A stretch of DNA of 64,000 nt from Fibrobacter sp. UWB4 (GCF_002210345.1 NZ_MWQI01000001.1:248001-312000); one strand, 5' to 3'; shown: positions 33,530 to 42,367, counted from the first letter of the stretch. The notes: a model not told the origin generated them from the letters alone. Numbers and translations are program-made.

Positions 33530-34450
33530 ATGGCTATTTATAACAACATTCTCGAAACGATTGGCAATACGCCGCTCGTTCGCATTAACAAGCTCAATAA
33601 GGGCGATGCCGAAGTCTATGTGAAACTCGAAATGTTCAACCCGCTCGGTAGCGCAAAGGACCGCGTGGCGCTCAACATGATTGAACGTGCCGAGCAGGAA
33701 GGTAAGCTCAAGCCGGGTGCGCTTATCATTGAGCCGACGAGCGGTAACACGGGCGTGGGCCTTGCTTATGTCGGTGCCGTCAAGGGCTACAAGGTGGTGC
33801 TCACGATGCCCGATTCCATGAGCATGGAACGCCGTATGCTTTTGAAATCGCTCGGTGCCGAAGTAGTGCTGACCGAAGGTGCTAAGGGCATGGCAGGTTG
33901 CATTGCGAAGGCGAATGAAATTGCCGCTGCCAACCCGGGAAGTTTCATCCCGCAGCAGTTCGACAATCCTGCAAATCCCGAAGCGCATTACCTCACAACA
34001 GGTCCGGAAATCTGGCGCGATACGGATGGCAAGGTGGATGTGTTCATCGCTACCGCAGGCACGGGCGGGACCGTTTCTGGTACGGCAAAGTTCCTCAAGG
34101 AAAAGAATCCGAACGTCTACGTGATTGCAATTGAACCGGACGATTCTCCGATGATTTCCAAGGGCGTTGCTGGCCCGCACAAGATTCAGGGCATCGGTGC
34201 AAACTTTGTTCCGAAGAATTACGATCCGAAGGTGATTGACGAGGTCTACCTCACAAGCACCGAGAAGGCGGGAAATGCCGCTCGCGCAGCTGCTGCCGAA
34301 GAAGGAATCTTTGTCGGGATTTCGTCGGGTGCCGCTCTTGAATGCGCACTCACTGTTGCCAAGCGCCCGGAATTTAAGGGCAAGCGTATTGTCGCTGTGC
34401 TCCCGGATACCGGTGAACGTTACCTCAGCACCTGGCTCTGGAATACGTAA
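33530..34450 (+). CDS. cysK: Cysteine synthase A (O-acetylserine sulfhydrylase)
   Basis: A 306-residue PLP enzyme making cysteine from O-acetylserine and sulfide. NPLGSAKDRVAL near residue 39 has the PLP Lys; EPTSGNTGVGLAYV is the substrate loop; GTGGTVSG binds PLP phosphate; GISSGAA completes the site. Length is normal. ATG 33530 gives the usual N-terminus, but its leader consists of the IS200-like right end: a hairpin followed by TTCCTTTTTT, which looks like a terminator, and no clear Shine-Dalgarno. Expression may therefore depend on a hybrid signal. A GTG at 33515 within the hairpin is a weaker alternative start. Confidence 0.9.
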   Translation: MAIYNNILETIGNTPLVRINKLNKGDAEVYVKLEMFNPLGSAKDRVALNMIERAEQEGKLKPGALIIEPTSGNTGVGLAYVGAVKGYKVVLTMPDSMSMERRMLLKSLGAEVVLTEGAKGMAGCIAKANEIAAANPGSFIPQQFDNPANPEAHYLTTGPEIWRDTDGKVDVFIATAGTGGTVSGTAKFLKEKNPNVYVIAIEPDDSPMISKGVAGPHKIQGIGANFVPKNYDPKVIDEVYLTSTEKAGNAARAAAAEEGIFVGISSGAALECALTVAKRPEFKGKRIVAVLPDTGERYLSTWLWNT

Positions 34451-34457
34451 TTACTTT

Positions 34458-34483
34458 GTCATGCCCGCCATTGCGCGGGCATC
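34458..34483 (+). repeat. Palindromic element, GCCCGC type
   Basis: GTCATGCCCGCCATTGCGCG continuing GGCATCAC. Stem ATGCCCGC/GCGGGCAT: a further stem variant of the ATTCCCG family. Confidence 0.6.
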
Positions 34484-34496
34484 ACCCATGAAAAGG

Positions 34497-34530
34497 AAAA
34501 TGCCGACTCTCGAGGAGCCGGCATTTCTAT
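34497..34530. terminator. Bidirectional terminator between cysK and the CotH gene
   Basis: AAATGCCG and CGGCATTT with an inner CTC/GAG pair; convergent genes on both sides. Confidence 0.7.
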
Positions 34531-34553
34531 TAAGTGAGGAATTCATTTAGAAG

Positions 34554-36383
34554 CTATTTAGAAAGCATTTTGCCGTTAAGCGTTGCTATCCAGTGCTTGT
34601 CTCTTGCCTTTGCAGGAACTTCCAACATCGTGGTTCCCGTCTTGATTCTTGTTTTGTACAGAACAGCACCGTTCAAGTCAACAATGGCAAATGTTCCGCC
34701 TAAATCCGTTTGAATTTCAATGTTGTTGCCGTTCACGACAAAGTAGTTTGTCGGGGAGAGCCTACTGAAATTATCCGGGTGGATTTTTACGGTACCAGGA
34801 ATGGAATCATTGTCATTGTCCTTTTGCCAATCCGGTTCATGGATTGAAGGATCGACAGGAGCCATCACAACTGGGCTTGCGGGTTCAGAGAATCCGAGCT
34901 GTTGATCCATCCAGGCCATTCTTTCTTTCATCTTTTTGCGGAGATGTTCGACTTCGCCATCCCAAGTTGTTGCATTGTAGCCACCCATGGCCATGCCAAA
35001 GCCACCACCACTGCTGTTGCAGAATTTCATCGGCTGTGGATCAGGATCGTTTTGACCGCTAGCCTTGCCCAAGTTCGGCCAACGCTTGAAGTTTCTGTCG
35101 GCAGCGCTCTTCAGGTACGTCTTCATGGAATCCAAGTAGAGGTCTAAAGTTTTGGTGTGCCAAACGCCACTGCGGAGTTCAGCCCAACGAGCCTTCAGTT
35201 CTTTCTGGTAATCGGCGTCTTTCCACATTTTCAAGAGCCAGTTCGGAGCCTTCAAGGAACTTCCCATCATGCCACCACCGCTCTTCATGCTGTTTTCTAT
35301 TTGCCAACCGTTGCCGGAGCTACTGAAGCCGCCACCGAAGCCACCGCCAAAGCCGCCGCCACCCCACATGCCGCCGCCACCGCCGCCTTGGCCGCCACCA
35401 TTTTCGGGCTGGCTGCCATTGCTCATAGCGAGGTTGAAGTCCCATGGAGGGCCAAGTGTAACTTTGCCTTCTTTGAGTTCTTTGCCATTCTTGCCACCCT
35501 TATCTTTGGGTTTGTACAAGAAGAAACTGCACCAATAGGAGTCTGCGTTGTTGGTGACTTCCTGGTGCAGAACGTAATCTACAGCAGAGCCAACATCGAC
35601 ATACTTGTCGTATCCCTTTCCGCTACCACCATTCTTGAACAAGCCTTCAAGATTGTTCAAATATTGTTTCAGGTAGTTTTCCTGCTGCTTTTGAATGTTT
35701 TCTTTCTTGGGGTAGTGCAAAATGACGTTCAAGCCGTCAGAAGTGCTAAATCCTTCCTTTTCAATTGGGCCACTGCCTGCGCCACCGGTGTTGGTTCCGG
35801 TCTTGTCGAATGCCCAAATGTAACCGCCGGTAAGGCTATCGCCTGCAATGTCGGTTTCTTTTAGCTTGCTTACGTCAACGCGGTACTTGCCACGTTTGAT
35901 TTTTTCGATGAGCACGTACACGCCGCGGTAAACGCCGTTGATGTACAAGTCAAAATGCTTGGTGCGCGGGCTGTAACGGCCTGCCTGTCTAAAAAGCCAA
36001 TGAGCAAGAGCATTTCGGAGCATACTCTTGTCAACATAAGGACCGTGGAAAACCCAGTCGTCTGCAGGCGGAAGGTTAAACAAACTTACATCCATGCCTT
36101 CACCCGTTGAATCGCGGACTTCTACGCCGTAACCCGGTTTGGGGAACATGGCGGAGGACTGGCCTCTGACTTTGATTCCAATGTTGTAGAACGTGCCTTT
36201 AGCACTGTCTGCCACATTGTTTGTTTTCCCGTCCAGTACTCGCATGGTTGCGGGAATTTTTTCGGTGACTTTATTATCGAGGCATTTACCCTTGGTGTCC
36301 ACGAAGACTATGGGCAAATCGTAAGTTTGCGCTAGGGACATTCCTGCTGCAAAACAACACGGTAATATGATTTTTTTTAACAT
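34554..36383 (-). CDS. Secreted CotH-kinase family protein
   Basis: A 609-residue exported protein; signal peptide KKIILPCCFAAGMSLA. The CotH domain (about 20-330) shows NGVYRGVYVLIEKI and, later, GPPWDFNLAMSN, matching the conserved kinase-like positions of CotH (a spore-coat protein kinase in Bacillus; in other bacteria often joined to surface proteins). A striking Gly-rich run with Trp/Phe (about 330-355) interrupts the domain. The C-terminus (FAIVDLNGAVLYKTRIKTG) resembles a type IX sorting domain. Start taken at ATG 36383; GTG 36395 lies too close to the GGAG. Substrate unknown. Single gene. Confidence 0.8.
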   Translation of the reverse strand: MLKKIILPCCFAAGMSLAQTYDLPIVFVDTKGKCLDNKVTEKIPATMRVLDGKTNNVADSAKGTFYNIGIKVRGQSSAMFPKPGYGVEVRDSTGEGMDVSLFNLPPADDWVFHGPYVDKSMLRNALAHWLFRQAGRYSPRTKHFDLYINGVYRGVYVLIEKIKRGKYRVDVSKLKETDIAGDSLTGGYIWAFDKTGTNTGGAGSGPIEKEGFSTSDGLNVILHYPKKENIQKQQENYLKQYLNNLEGLFKNGGSGKGYDKYVDVGSAVDYVLHQEVTNNADSYWCSFFLYKPKDKGGKNGKELKEGKVTLGPPWDFNLAMSNGSQPENGGGQGGGGGGMWGGGGFGGGFGGGFSSSGNGWQIENSMKSGGGMMGSSLKAPNWLLKMWKDADYQKELKARWAELRSGVWHTKTLDLYLDSMKTYLKSAADRNFKRWPNLGKASGQNDPDPQPMKFCNSSGGGFGMAMGGYNATTWDGEVEHLRKKMKERMAWMDQQLGFSEPASPVVMAPVDPSIHEPDWQKDNDNDSIPGTVKIHPDNFSRLSPTNYFVVNGNNIEIQTDLGGTFAIVDLNGAVLYKTRIKTGTTMLEVPAKARDKHWIATLNGKMLSK

Positions 36384-36417
36384 AAAGCGATCCACACTCC
36401 TTTTCCATCACCTCTAT

Positions 36418-36455
36418 AAAATAAATGCACCCTTAGCAAAAGGGTGCGTTTATTT
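36418..36455 (-). terminator. Terminator downstream of rlmB
   Basis: AAATAAATGCACCCT and AGGGTGCGTTTATTT form a long stem; A/T arms would serve either strand, but position fits the end of rlmB. Confidence 0.7.
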
Positions 36456-36517
36456 CTGTTTACACGTTGTTTGCGTTTACAACTTAACAACGGCTTATTT
36501 GACGCAATTTGGGGCTT

Positions 36518-37675
36518 TTAAGCCTTTATGCGCAGGCGTGCATATTCGTACAGGCCGAGCGAGAGGGCGACAGAAGCGTTATAGGAATGGGCTTCGGGCT
36601 TCATCGGGATGCGGAGTATGGCGTCGCACTGCTTCTTGATGAACGGGGGAAGGCCCACGTCTTCACCGCCGACGGCGAGAACTACGTGGTCTGCAAATTC
36701 AAAGCCGGCGAGGTTCGTTTCAGTGTCGGCGTCGAGTCCGAGAATCTGGTAGCCGGCCATCTTGAGTTCGCCAATGGCGCCTTCAAGGTTGTCCGGGCGG
36801 CAGATGCGGAGCTTTTCGAGGGCGCCTGCAGAAGTGCGGGCGACGCTCGGGGTAATGCCGCACATGCCCTTCGCAGGGAGGAGCAGAATGTCAACGCCCA
36901 AGGCAAGCGAACTACGGATGCATGCACCCAGGTTACGCGGGTCTTCGATGTTTGTCGCTACGGCGATAAGCTTCTTTTCGCCCGTATCGCGAGCGTTGAA
37001 GAATTCTTCGCGGATGTCCATCCAGTTGAGGAGTTCCTTCTCGTTCATGAGGGCTACGACGCCGTGGTTCGGGCGGGCGTAGCTGTCGAGAATCTTGGAA
37101 TCGACCTGCTGCACGTGTACATGGGCGCGCTTGGCGAGCTTCTGGAGTTCATAGAGCTTCGGGTTGCCGGACTTGTGCATGAAGAGCACACGGTGGACCT
37201 GGAGCGGGCTTTTGTTCAAAAGCTCTTCGACTTCCTTGATGCCACCGACGGCGACTTGCGGGGCTGCGTCGGCATCACCGACTGCCGGTACGAAGTTTTC
37301 CTGATTGGCACGGCTTTTGTCAAAATCGCGGCGTTCCTGTGAAAATTCGCGGCGTTCGCCAAAATTGCGCTCGCCTTCAAAGCGCTTCGGGCGGTCGCTG
37401 TTGAAACGGCTTGGACGGTTTGCAAAATCGTCGCGGTCGCGACGGAGGTGTGCCTGGCTACCGATGCCACCACGGCGTTCCTGTGAAAATTCGCGGCGTT
37501 CTGGAGCGCGTTCACCAAAGCTGCGATTGTCGCGTTCGTTACGTTGTGCCGGTTCGTCGTCCGGATGTTCGCGGTTGAACTTCGCCTCATCGAACGTGGG
37601 GCGTGCTGTGCGCCCAAAGTGGCGCTTGCGATCGTTACCAAAACCGCGACGGCTGTCGTCATTATTGAAACTCAT
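36518..37675 (-). CDS. rlmB: SpoU-family RNA 2'-O-methyltransferase (RlmB-like)
   Basis: A 385-residue protein. The C-terminal 245 residues hold a substrate-binding domain (VHRVLFMHKSGNPKLYELQK) and a SPOUT knot: NIEDPRNLGACIRSS (motif 1), AVGGEDVGLP (motif 2) and EAHSYNASVALSLGLYEYAR (motif 3, usually SLNVSVA). RlmB methylates G2251 of 23S rRNA; the family also includes tRNA enzymes, so the target is inferred. The first 140 residues are an unusual Arg/Asp/Phe-rich, disordered extension with repeats of EFSQERR, probably RNA-binding. Start at 37675 has GGAG upstream. Confidence 0.85.
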   Translation of the reverse strand: MSFNNDDSRRGFGNDRKRHFGRTARPTFDEAKFNREHPDDEPAQRNERDNRSFGERAPERREFSQERRGGIGSQAHLRRDRDDFANRPSRFNSDRPKRFEGERNFGERREFSQERRDFDKSRANQENFVPAVGDADAAPQVAVGGIKEVEELLNKSPLQVHRVLFMHKSGNPKLYELQKLAKRAHVHVQQVDSKILDSYARPNHGVVALMNEKELLNWMDIREEFFNARDTGEKKLIAVATNIEDPRNLGACIRSSLALGVDILLLPAKGMCGITPSVARTSAGALEKLRICRPDNLEGAIGELKMAGYQILGLDADTETNLAGFEFADHVVLAVGGEDVGLPPFIKKQCDAILRIPMKPEAHSYNASVALSLGLYEYARLRIKA

Positions 37676-37707
37676 TTTCTGGATTCTCCATGAAAAGGAT
37701 TTTAGTT

Positions 37708-37793
37708 GTTTGTCATTAGTCAATAGTCTTAGGTCATTAGAGAGTCTTGATTTAAAAATCTCTAGTAACTAGTAACTCGGAACTTTGAACTTA
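37708..37793. repeat. 7-bp tandem repeat stretches upstream of rlmB
   Basis: TCATTAG/TCAATAG/TCTTAGG heptamers at 37709-37740 and TAGTAAC/TCGGAAC heptamers at 37766-37790. Confidence 0.65.
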
Positions 37794-37816
37794 ATCTAAA
37801 AATTTAGAATTCCACG

Positions 37817-38401
37817 CTAGTACTTTTCTCGGCAGGCGATCACCGTGTGCATCTTCACATCGGTTTCTTTCTGCACTAGCGGTTCCTTGGAAAGTTGCGC
37901 CGGAGTCATAATCCCTGCCTTAAATGCGTTCGGGTATTTTGCAAGGAACCTATCGTAATATCCCTTGCCGTGACCTTGTCTGCTCCCGTCCCAGTTGAAC
38001 TTTACGCCTGGGACCAGGAACACAGGAATGTCGCCTTCAAACTTCTCGATGCCTTCGCGGGGCTCCATGATTCCATAGTGCCCCTTGACCAAGTCCTTCT
38101 TGAGGTTTGCAATCTTGTAAAAGTGCATGATGCCGTCTCCTTCGCACTTCGGGAGCAAAAGGCGTCCTTCGGTGGCGAGTTTCTCAAGAATCGGCATGAT
38201 ATTCGGCTCGCCCTTGAGCGGGTAAAAAGCCGCGATGTTTCTTGCATCGTGGTAGCCCGGAATGTCGTGGATTTCTTGCCACGGTTCCTTGATGATGTCA
38301 TCGCCTTTTTTCATGCGACGCATCTTCAGGATCATCTCGACGATGGGGCTGCTGCCGAAAATCAGCAACACTAAGATTACAATAACGATGGACGCTGCCA
38401 T
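37817..38401 (-). CDS. 5-formyltetrahydrofolate cyclo-ligase with N-terminal membrane anchor
   Basis: A 194-residue protein. The C-terminal 150 residues match the cyclo-ligase (FAU1/YgfA) that converts 5-formyl-THF to 5,10-methenyl-THF with ATP: AAFYPLKGEPN, LLLPKCEGDGIMHFY, FLVPGVKFNW and RQGHGKGYYDRFL are its conserved blocks. The N-terminus is unusual: residues 2-24 (ASIVIVILVLLIFGSSPIVE) form a hydrophobic helix in place of the basic helix that begins normal members. It may be a membrane-tethered form, or translation may begin later. AAAGG before ATG 38401 supports the long form. It lies 23 bases after rnd and is probably cotranscribed. Confidence 0.85.
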   Translation of the reverse strand: MAASIVIVILVLLIFGSSPIVEMILKMRRMKKGDDIIKEPWQEIHDIPGYHDARNIAAFYPLKGEPNIMPILEKLATEGRLLLPKCEGDGIMHFYKIANLKKDLVKGHYGIMEPREGIEKFEGDIPVFLVPGVKFNWDGSRQGHGKGYYDRFLAKYPNAFKAGIMTPAQLSKEPLVQKETDVKMHTVIACREKY

Positions 38402-38424
38402 TTAAAAACCTTTGTTTTGAGGCT

Positions 38425-39585
38425 TTATTCTTCGTCGCCAATGCGCTTTGCCGTCGGCAACTTGTCACGTAAAATTTCGTTCCAGATATTTTGTTGCCAA
38501 TGCATCAAGTGAGCTTCTTCGTAGCGCTTTTCCCACGGGATGTTCCCCGGGGCAGCAAGCCAGATCAGCTGAGACTTGTTCGCAAGGAGCGCTGCATCGA
38601 TTTTCAGCTCTTCGGCTTTTTCGTCACGCCACGTCTTGAGTGCGTTGAGCAAGTCCGAATGTGGGATGACTGGCGGTGGTGGAGCCTTCGGGAGGCGCAT
38701 CGGCCAATCGCATTCCGGGACGGCCACAGCTGTGCGCAGCATGTTCAGGAACGAATCTAGACGGTCGCCCTTGAAATTGCGGGGGAGCTTTGGCAGGAAC
38801 GTTTCGCTGACTTCCGGGAAATGCGAATTCTGGGCGTTTACAATCGCAAGCATCAGCTCGGACTGCATCACCTTATAAGGCGGACGGTCGAGTTCTTCGG
38901 CTTGCTTTTCACGCCATTCCCACAAGTGCTTGAGAATGTTCAATGCGCAGGGGCCATAAATGCTGGAACCCGTAATGCGCCACGGATCTTTTTTCGGGGC
39001 GTTCGGGGTCCTTGCGTGTTCGATAAGCGTGTTGCACTGCTCCGTAAGCCAGTTCATGCGACCGGCCTGTTGCAGTTTTTCAGCTAAAATGGCACAAAGT
39101 TCGTGAAGGTAGAACGTATCGTGGATGGCGTATTCGCACATGTCCAGCGAAAGTGGTCGAATCGTCCAGTCGGCTCTCTGGTTTTCTTTCTTGAGCTCGT
39201 CGCCAAAATATTCCTTGACCAAATCGGCAAGCCCGAGGTGCTGTTCGCCCAGAAGCTTCGCGGCAAGCATCGTGTCGAAAATGCTCTTCGGCGAAAAGCC
39301 GTAAGTCTGCCACAAAAGTCTGAGGTCGTAATCTGCACCATGGAAAATCAGCGTCTGCATTGCCCGCGCCTTGAACAGCGGTGCAAGGTCCAGCCCACAA
39401 AGCGGGTCCACAATATAATGGTGTTCGCCAATGGTAATCTGGATAAGACAGAGACGAGCCGTGTAATGGTACATGGAATCCGCTTCGGTGTCGACTGCGG
39501 CCATGTCATAGAGTTCCAAATCTGCAAGCAAGTTTGCGAGCGATTCTTCACTATCTACCAATATGTATTTCTCGTCTTTAATCAT
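38425..39585 (-). CDS. rnd: Ribonuclease D
   Basis: A 386-residue 3'-5' exoribonuclease for tRNA and stable RNA ends. DEDDy catalytic residues are visible: AAVDTEADSM (Asp-x-Glu), FHGADYDLRLL, and YAIHD (Tyr-x3-Asp). Two HRDC domains follow, the first at about 215-290 (LKHLWEWREKQAEELDRPP) and a second at about 310-375. Length matches E. coli RNase D. The cyclo-ligase gene follows on the same strand. Upstream is the direct-repeat-flanked nuclease gene on the other strand. Confidence 0.95.
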   Translation of the reverse strand: MIKDEKYILVDSEESLANLLADLELYDMAAVDTEADSMYHYTARLCLIQITIGEHHYIVDPLCGLDLAPLFKARAMQTLIFHGADYDLRLLWQTYGFSPKSIFDTMLAAKLLGEQHLGLADLVKEYFGDELKKENQRADWTIRPLSLDMCEYAIHDTFYLHELCAILAEKLQQAGRMNWLTEQCNTLIEHARTPNAPKKDPWRITGSSIYGPCALNILKHLWEWREKQAEELDRPPYKVMQSELMLAIVNAQNSHFPEVSETFLPKLPRNFKGDRLDSFLNMLRTAVAVPECDWPMRLPKAPPPPVIPHSDLLNALKTWRDEKAEELKIDAALLANKSQLIWLAAPGNIPWEKRYEEAHLMHWQQNIWNEILRDKLPTAKRIGDEE

Positions 39586-39726
39586 TTGACAAGGAAATGT
39601 AATAAAAGAAAACGATAGCGCGCTATTTTTCCCCCGAATTTACCCCAACACGGCACTTTCCCCGTGTAAGTGTGCGTTTGCGCACAAAAAAGTCCTGTTA
39701 ACGATGAATTTTTTTGAAAAAGTGCA

Positions 39727-39989
39727 TTTTTTACGTCAAAAATGAGTTGTGCAAATCGATTTTGACGTAAATTTTGATACAAATTAATCAAATTTGCTTC
39801 TGAAATAGGCATTTTTTTGAGTTTTGATGAGCAGAATTGATTCGTCCGCTTCCAAAAAGAACCTATTTGAGGTGGCTTGGGGGCGTTTTTTGCGGAAAAA
39901 TAGAATTTTGTTACGAATAAACTAAAGATTTTACGTAAGATTTTGAATTTTTTGTGTTTTCTGACGTAAAAAGCGGCGTTTTTTCAAAA
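39727..39989. repeat. 263-bp direct repeat, left copy
   Basis: Close match to 40981-41244, in the same orientation, roughly nine bases in ten identical by eye. It includes the inverted pair TACGTCAAAA/TTTTGACGTA, the pair GAAATAGG/CCTATTTGA, and two more ACGTAA sites. A/T-rich and not coding. Confidence 0.9.
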
Positions 39990-40112
39990 TCAGCAGTTTT
40001 ATTGTTTGTTAATTTGTATATTAAACAGGTTCTTATATCTTTTCTTATATCCTTTTTAAATTGTTTCTTTTATGAAAGCTCGTATAGCCAATTAGGATGG
40101 CGAGGATATTTA

Positions 40113-40934
40113 ATGAACAATCTGAAAATGGATGTCTCTGTTGATTGCATCTTGTCTCAGGCTCAAAAACGTATCGATGAACTTCAGCAAGTTATCGAGT
40201 TCCTGCAAAAACAATTGGAAAAAGCCCCAGAAGGATCCCTTTATGGTACAAGTAGTCATTTCCAGTTGCAATGGCAGCGTATTATAGGTGAAAAACGTAT
40301 TTATTTGTCTGGCGGAAAATCGAAATTGATTAAAGCTCTTGCGCAAAAAAAGTACAATGCTTTGCTCCTCGAGGATTTTAAGCGCCAAAGGAAAGCTTTG
40401 GATAAACTGATAAAAAGTTATGTTCCGCAAAATGGCGAAAGAACGTATATGTCCATGAGCGAAAGATGGCGAAAGCAAATTGAACCATTGAATATCCCGG
40501 ATTCGGAATATGTTGATTTATGGCAGAGCTTGCGTTATAAAGGAAAATCTGTTGAAAATACAGGACTTTGGACTTCAAAAGGGGAGTGCGTTCGCTCTAA
40601 ATCGGAAATCATAATTGCTGATGTCTTAGCAAGTCTGGGGGTTCCATATCGCTATGAGTTTCCGCATAAGTTGAAAAACGTAGATTCCTCTCGCTGCATC
40701 GAAGTATATCCAGATTTTACTTGTTTGAATGTCCACACCCGCAAGGAGTTCGTGTGGGAGCATTTTGGAATGATGGATGATGCTGAATATGCCTGTAATG
40801 CTGTTGCGAAAATAGAAATGTATCTGAACAGCGGGTATTTTTGGGGCGACAATCTCATATTTACTATGGAAACTCACGAGAAACCTTTAAATTCGAAAAT
40901 CGTGCGAATTTTAGCCCAAAAATATTTGGTGTAA
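40113..40934 (+). CDS. Putative PD-(D/E)xK-type nuclease of unknown function
   Basis: A 273-residue protein. The N-terminal half is coiled coil and helical (SQAQKRIDELQQVIEFLQKQ). The C-terminal half resembles a restriction-endonuclease fold: SKSEIIIADVL (Glu), EVYPDFTCLN (Asp) and EFVWEHFGMMDD (Glu-x-x-x-His). I recall similar proteins in gut and rumen Firmicutes, all without assigned function; that is memory, not a search. The start is ATG 40113 with GAGGATATTTA upstream; the frame is open further upstream but enters the direct repeat. It is the only gene between two 263-bp direct repeats and is A/T-rich. Confidence 0.7.
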   Translation: MNNLKMDVSVDCILSQAQKRIDELQQVIEFLQKQLEKAPEGSLYGTSSHFQLQWQRIIGEKRIYLSGGKSKLIKALAQKKYNALLLEDFKRQRKALDKLIKSYVPQNGERTYMSMSERWRKQIEPLNIPDSEYVDLWQSLRYKGKSVENTGLWTSKGECVRSKSEIIIADVLASLGVPYRYEFPHKLKNVDSSRCIEVYPDFTCLNVHTRKEFVWEHFGMMDDAEYACNAVAKIEMYLNSGYFWGDNLIFTMETHEKPLNSKIVRILAQKYLV

Positions 40935-40980
40935 ATAAACTAATTTATAGCGCTGCGGTATTGATTCACGATTTTGGTCG

Positions 40981-41244
40981 ATTTTTACGTCAAAAATGAG
41001 CTGTGTGAATCAATTTTGACGTAAATTTTGATACAAATTAATCAAATTTGCTTCTGAAATAGGCTTTTTGGGGATTTTGATGGGCAGAATTGATTCGTCC
41101 GCTTCCAAAAAGAACCTATTTGAGGTGGTTTGGGGGCGTTTTTTTTGCGGAAAAATAGAATTTTGCTACAGACAAACTAAAGATTTTACGTAAGATTTTG
41201 AATTTTTTGTGTTTTCTGACGTAAAAAATGGTGTTTTTTCAAAA
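40981..41244. repeat. 263-bp direct repeat, right copy
   Basis: Right partner of 39727-39989. It lies just upstream of trpS, so it may be the original trpS upstream region, with the left copy made when the nuclease gene arrived. Confidence 0.9.
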
Positions 41245-41303
41245 CAGCTTCTTTTCCGGCAGTTTTATCGTGCTTGAGGTGCTCGCTGGGCTTGAAATTT
41301 TCC

Positions 41304-41316
41304 TAAATTGCACGCC
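41304..41316 (+). promoter_or_regulatory. Leaderless-type promoter box of trpS
   Basis: TAAATT at 41304-41309, then 7 bases, then ATG 41317. No Shine-Dalgarno. Confidence 0.45.
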
Positions 41317-42312
41317 ATGAGAAAGATTTCACTTACCGGTATCAAGCCGACGGGCACTCCCCATCTCGGCAACTATGTGGGCGCAATCCGCCCGGCTCTT
41401 GAACTTACGAAGACTTACGACACGGTCTATTTCATTGCGGACTATCACGCTTTGACGACTGTGCAGAACGGCGCCGAAATGCGTGCGAACATCTACAAGG
41501 TCGCAGCGACTTGGCTTGCTCTCGGTCTCAATCCGGAAGAATCCCTGTTCTACAAGCAGAGCGATATTCCTGAAATCTTTGAACTTAGCTGGGCTCTCAG
41601 CTGCTTCACGCCGAAGGGCTTCATGAACCGTGCCCACGCCTACAAGGCTAAGGTCGAAGCCAACACCGCCGCTGGTGTTGATGTGGACTCTAACGTGAAC
41701 ATGGGCCTTTACTGCTACCCGTGCCTCATGGACGCCGACATCCTCATGTTCAGCGCCGACATCGTGCCGGTGGGCAAGGACCAGAAACAGCACGTCGAAT
41801 TTGCTCGCGATATCGCCATCAAGTTCAACAAACATTTTGGCGAAGACGTGTTCACCGTCCCGGAACCGGTTTTCCAGGAATCCACCGGTGTCATCCCGGG
41901 TCTTGACGGACGCAAGATGAGCAAGTCCTACGACAACTACATCGACATCTTCCTCGAACCGAAGGCTCTCAAGAAGCGTCTCGGCAAGATTGTGACGAAC
42001 TCCCAGGGCATCGAAGAACCGAAGGATCCGGATACTTGCAATGTGTTTAAGTTATACAAGCTCTTTGCAACGCCGGAACAGACCGAAGCTCTCGCAGCCC
42101 GCTACCGTGCAGGCGGCATGGGCTGGGGCCACGCCAAGCAGGAACTTCAGAATGTTCTCGAAGAGCATCTCGGTGCCGCTCGCGAAAAGTACTTCTACTT
42201 GCTCGACCATACCGACGAAATTGAAAAGATTCTCGCTTACGGTAAGGAACGCGCCCGCGCCAAGGCCAAGGTCATGATGGACAAAGTTCGCCATCTGTTA
42301 GGGACTTACTAG
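41317..42312 (+). CDS. trpS: Tryptophanyl-tRNA synthetase
   Basis: A 331-residue class I aminoacyl-tRNA synthetase that charges tRNA-Trp. The HIGH-type motif is TPHLGNYVG near residue 13 and the KMSKS motif is GRKMSKSYDN near 200. Length is normal for bacterial TrpRS. ATG 41317 follows a TAAATT box at a 7-base distance, so a leaderless transcript is likely. Terminator at 42334. Confidence 0.95.
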   Translation: MRKISLTGIKPTGTPHLGNYVGAIRPALELTKTYDTVYFIADYHALTTVQNGAEMRANIYKVAATWLALGLNPEESLFYKQSDIPEIFELSWALSCFTPKGFMNRAHAYKAKVEANTAAGVDVDSNVNMGLYCYPCLMDADILMFSADIVPVGKDQKQHVEFARDIAIKFNKHFGEDVFTVPEPVFQESTGVIPGLDGRKMSKSYDNYIDIFLEPKALKKRLGKIVTNSQGIEEPKDPDTCNVFKLYKLFATPEQTEALAARYRAGGMGWGHAKQELQNVLEEHLGAAREKYFYLLDHTDEIEKILAYGKERARAKAKVMMDKVRHLLGTY

Positions 42313-42333
42313 TCCTTCTAAAAATCATTTTAC

Positions 42334-42364
42334 AAGGCTCTCGGCTTTCCCGCCGAGGGCTTTT
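42334..42364 (+). terminator. Terminator of trpS
   Basis: AAGGCTCTCGGC, loop, GCCGAGGGCTTTT. The following gene's promoter box overlaps its T-run by a few bases. Confidence 0.75.
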
Positions 42365-42367
42365 GTG

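Noticed and set aside
39954-40112. A longer N-terminus for the nuclease-like gene
   Set aside because: The extension runs into the direct repeat and lacks a ribosome site; ATG 40113 has one.
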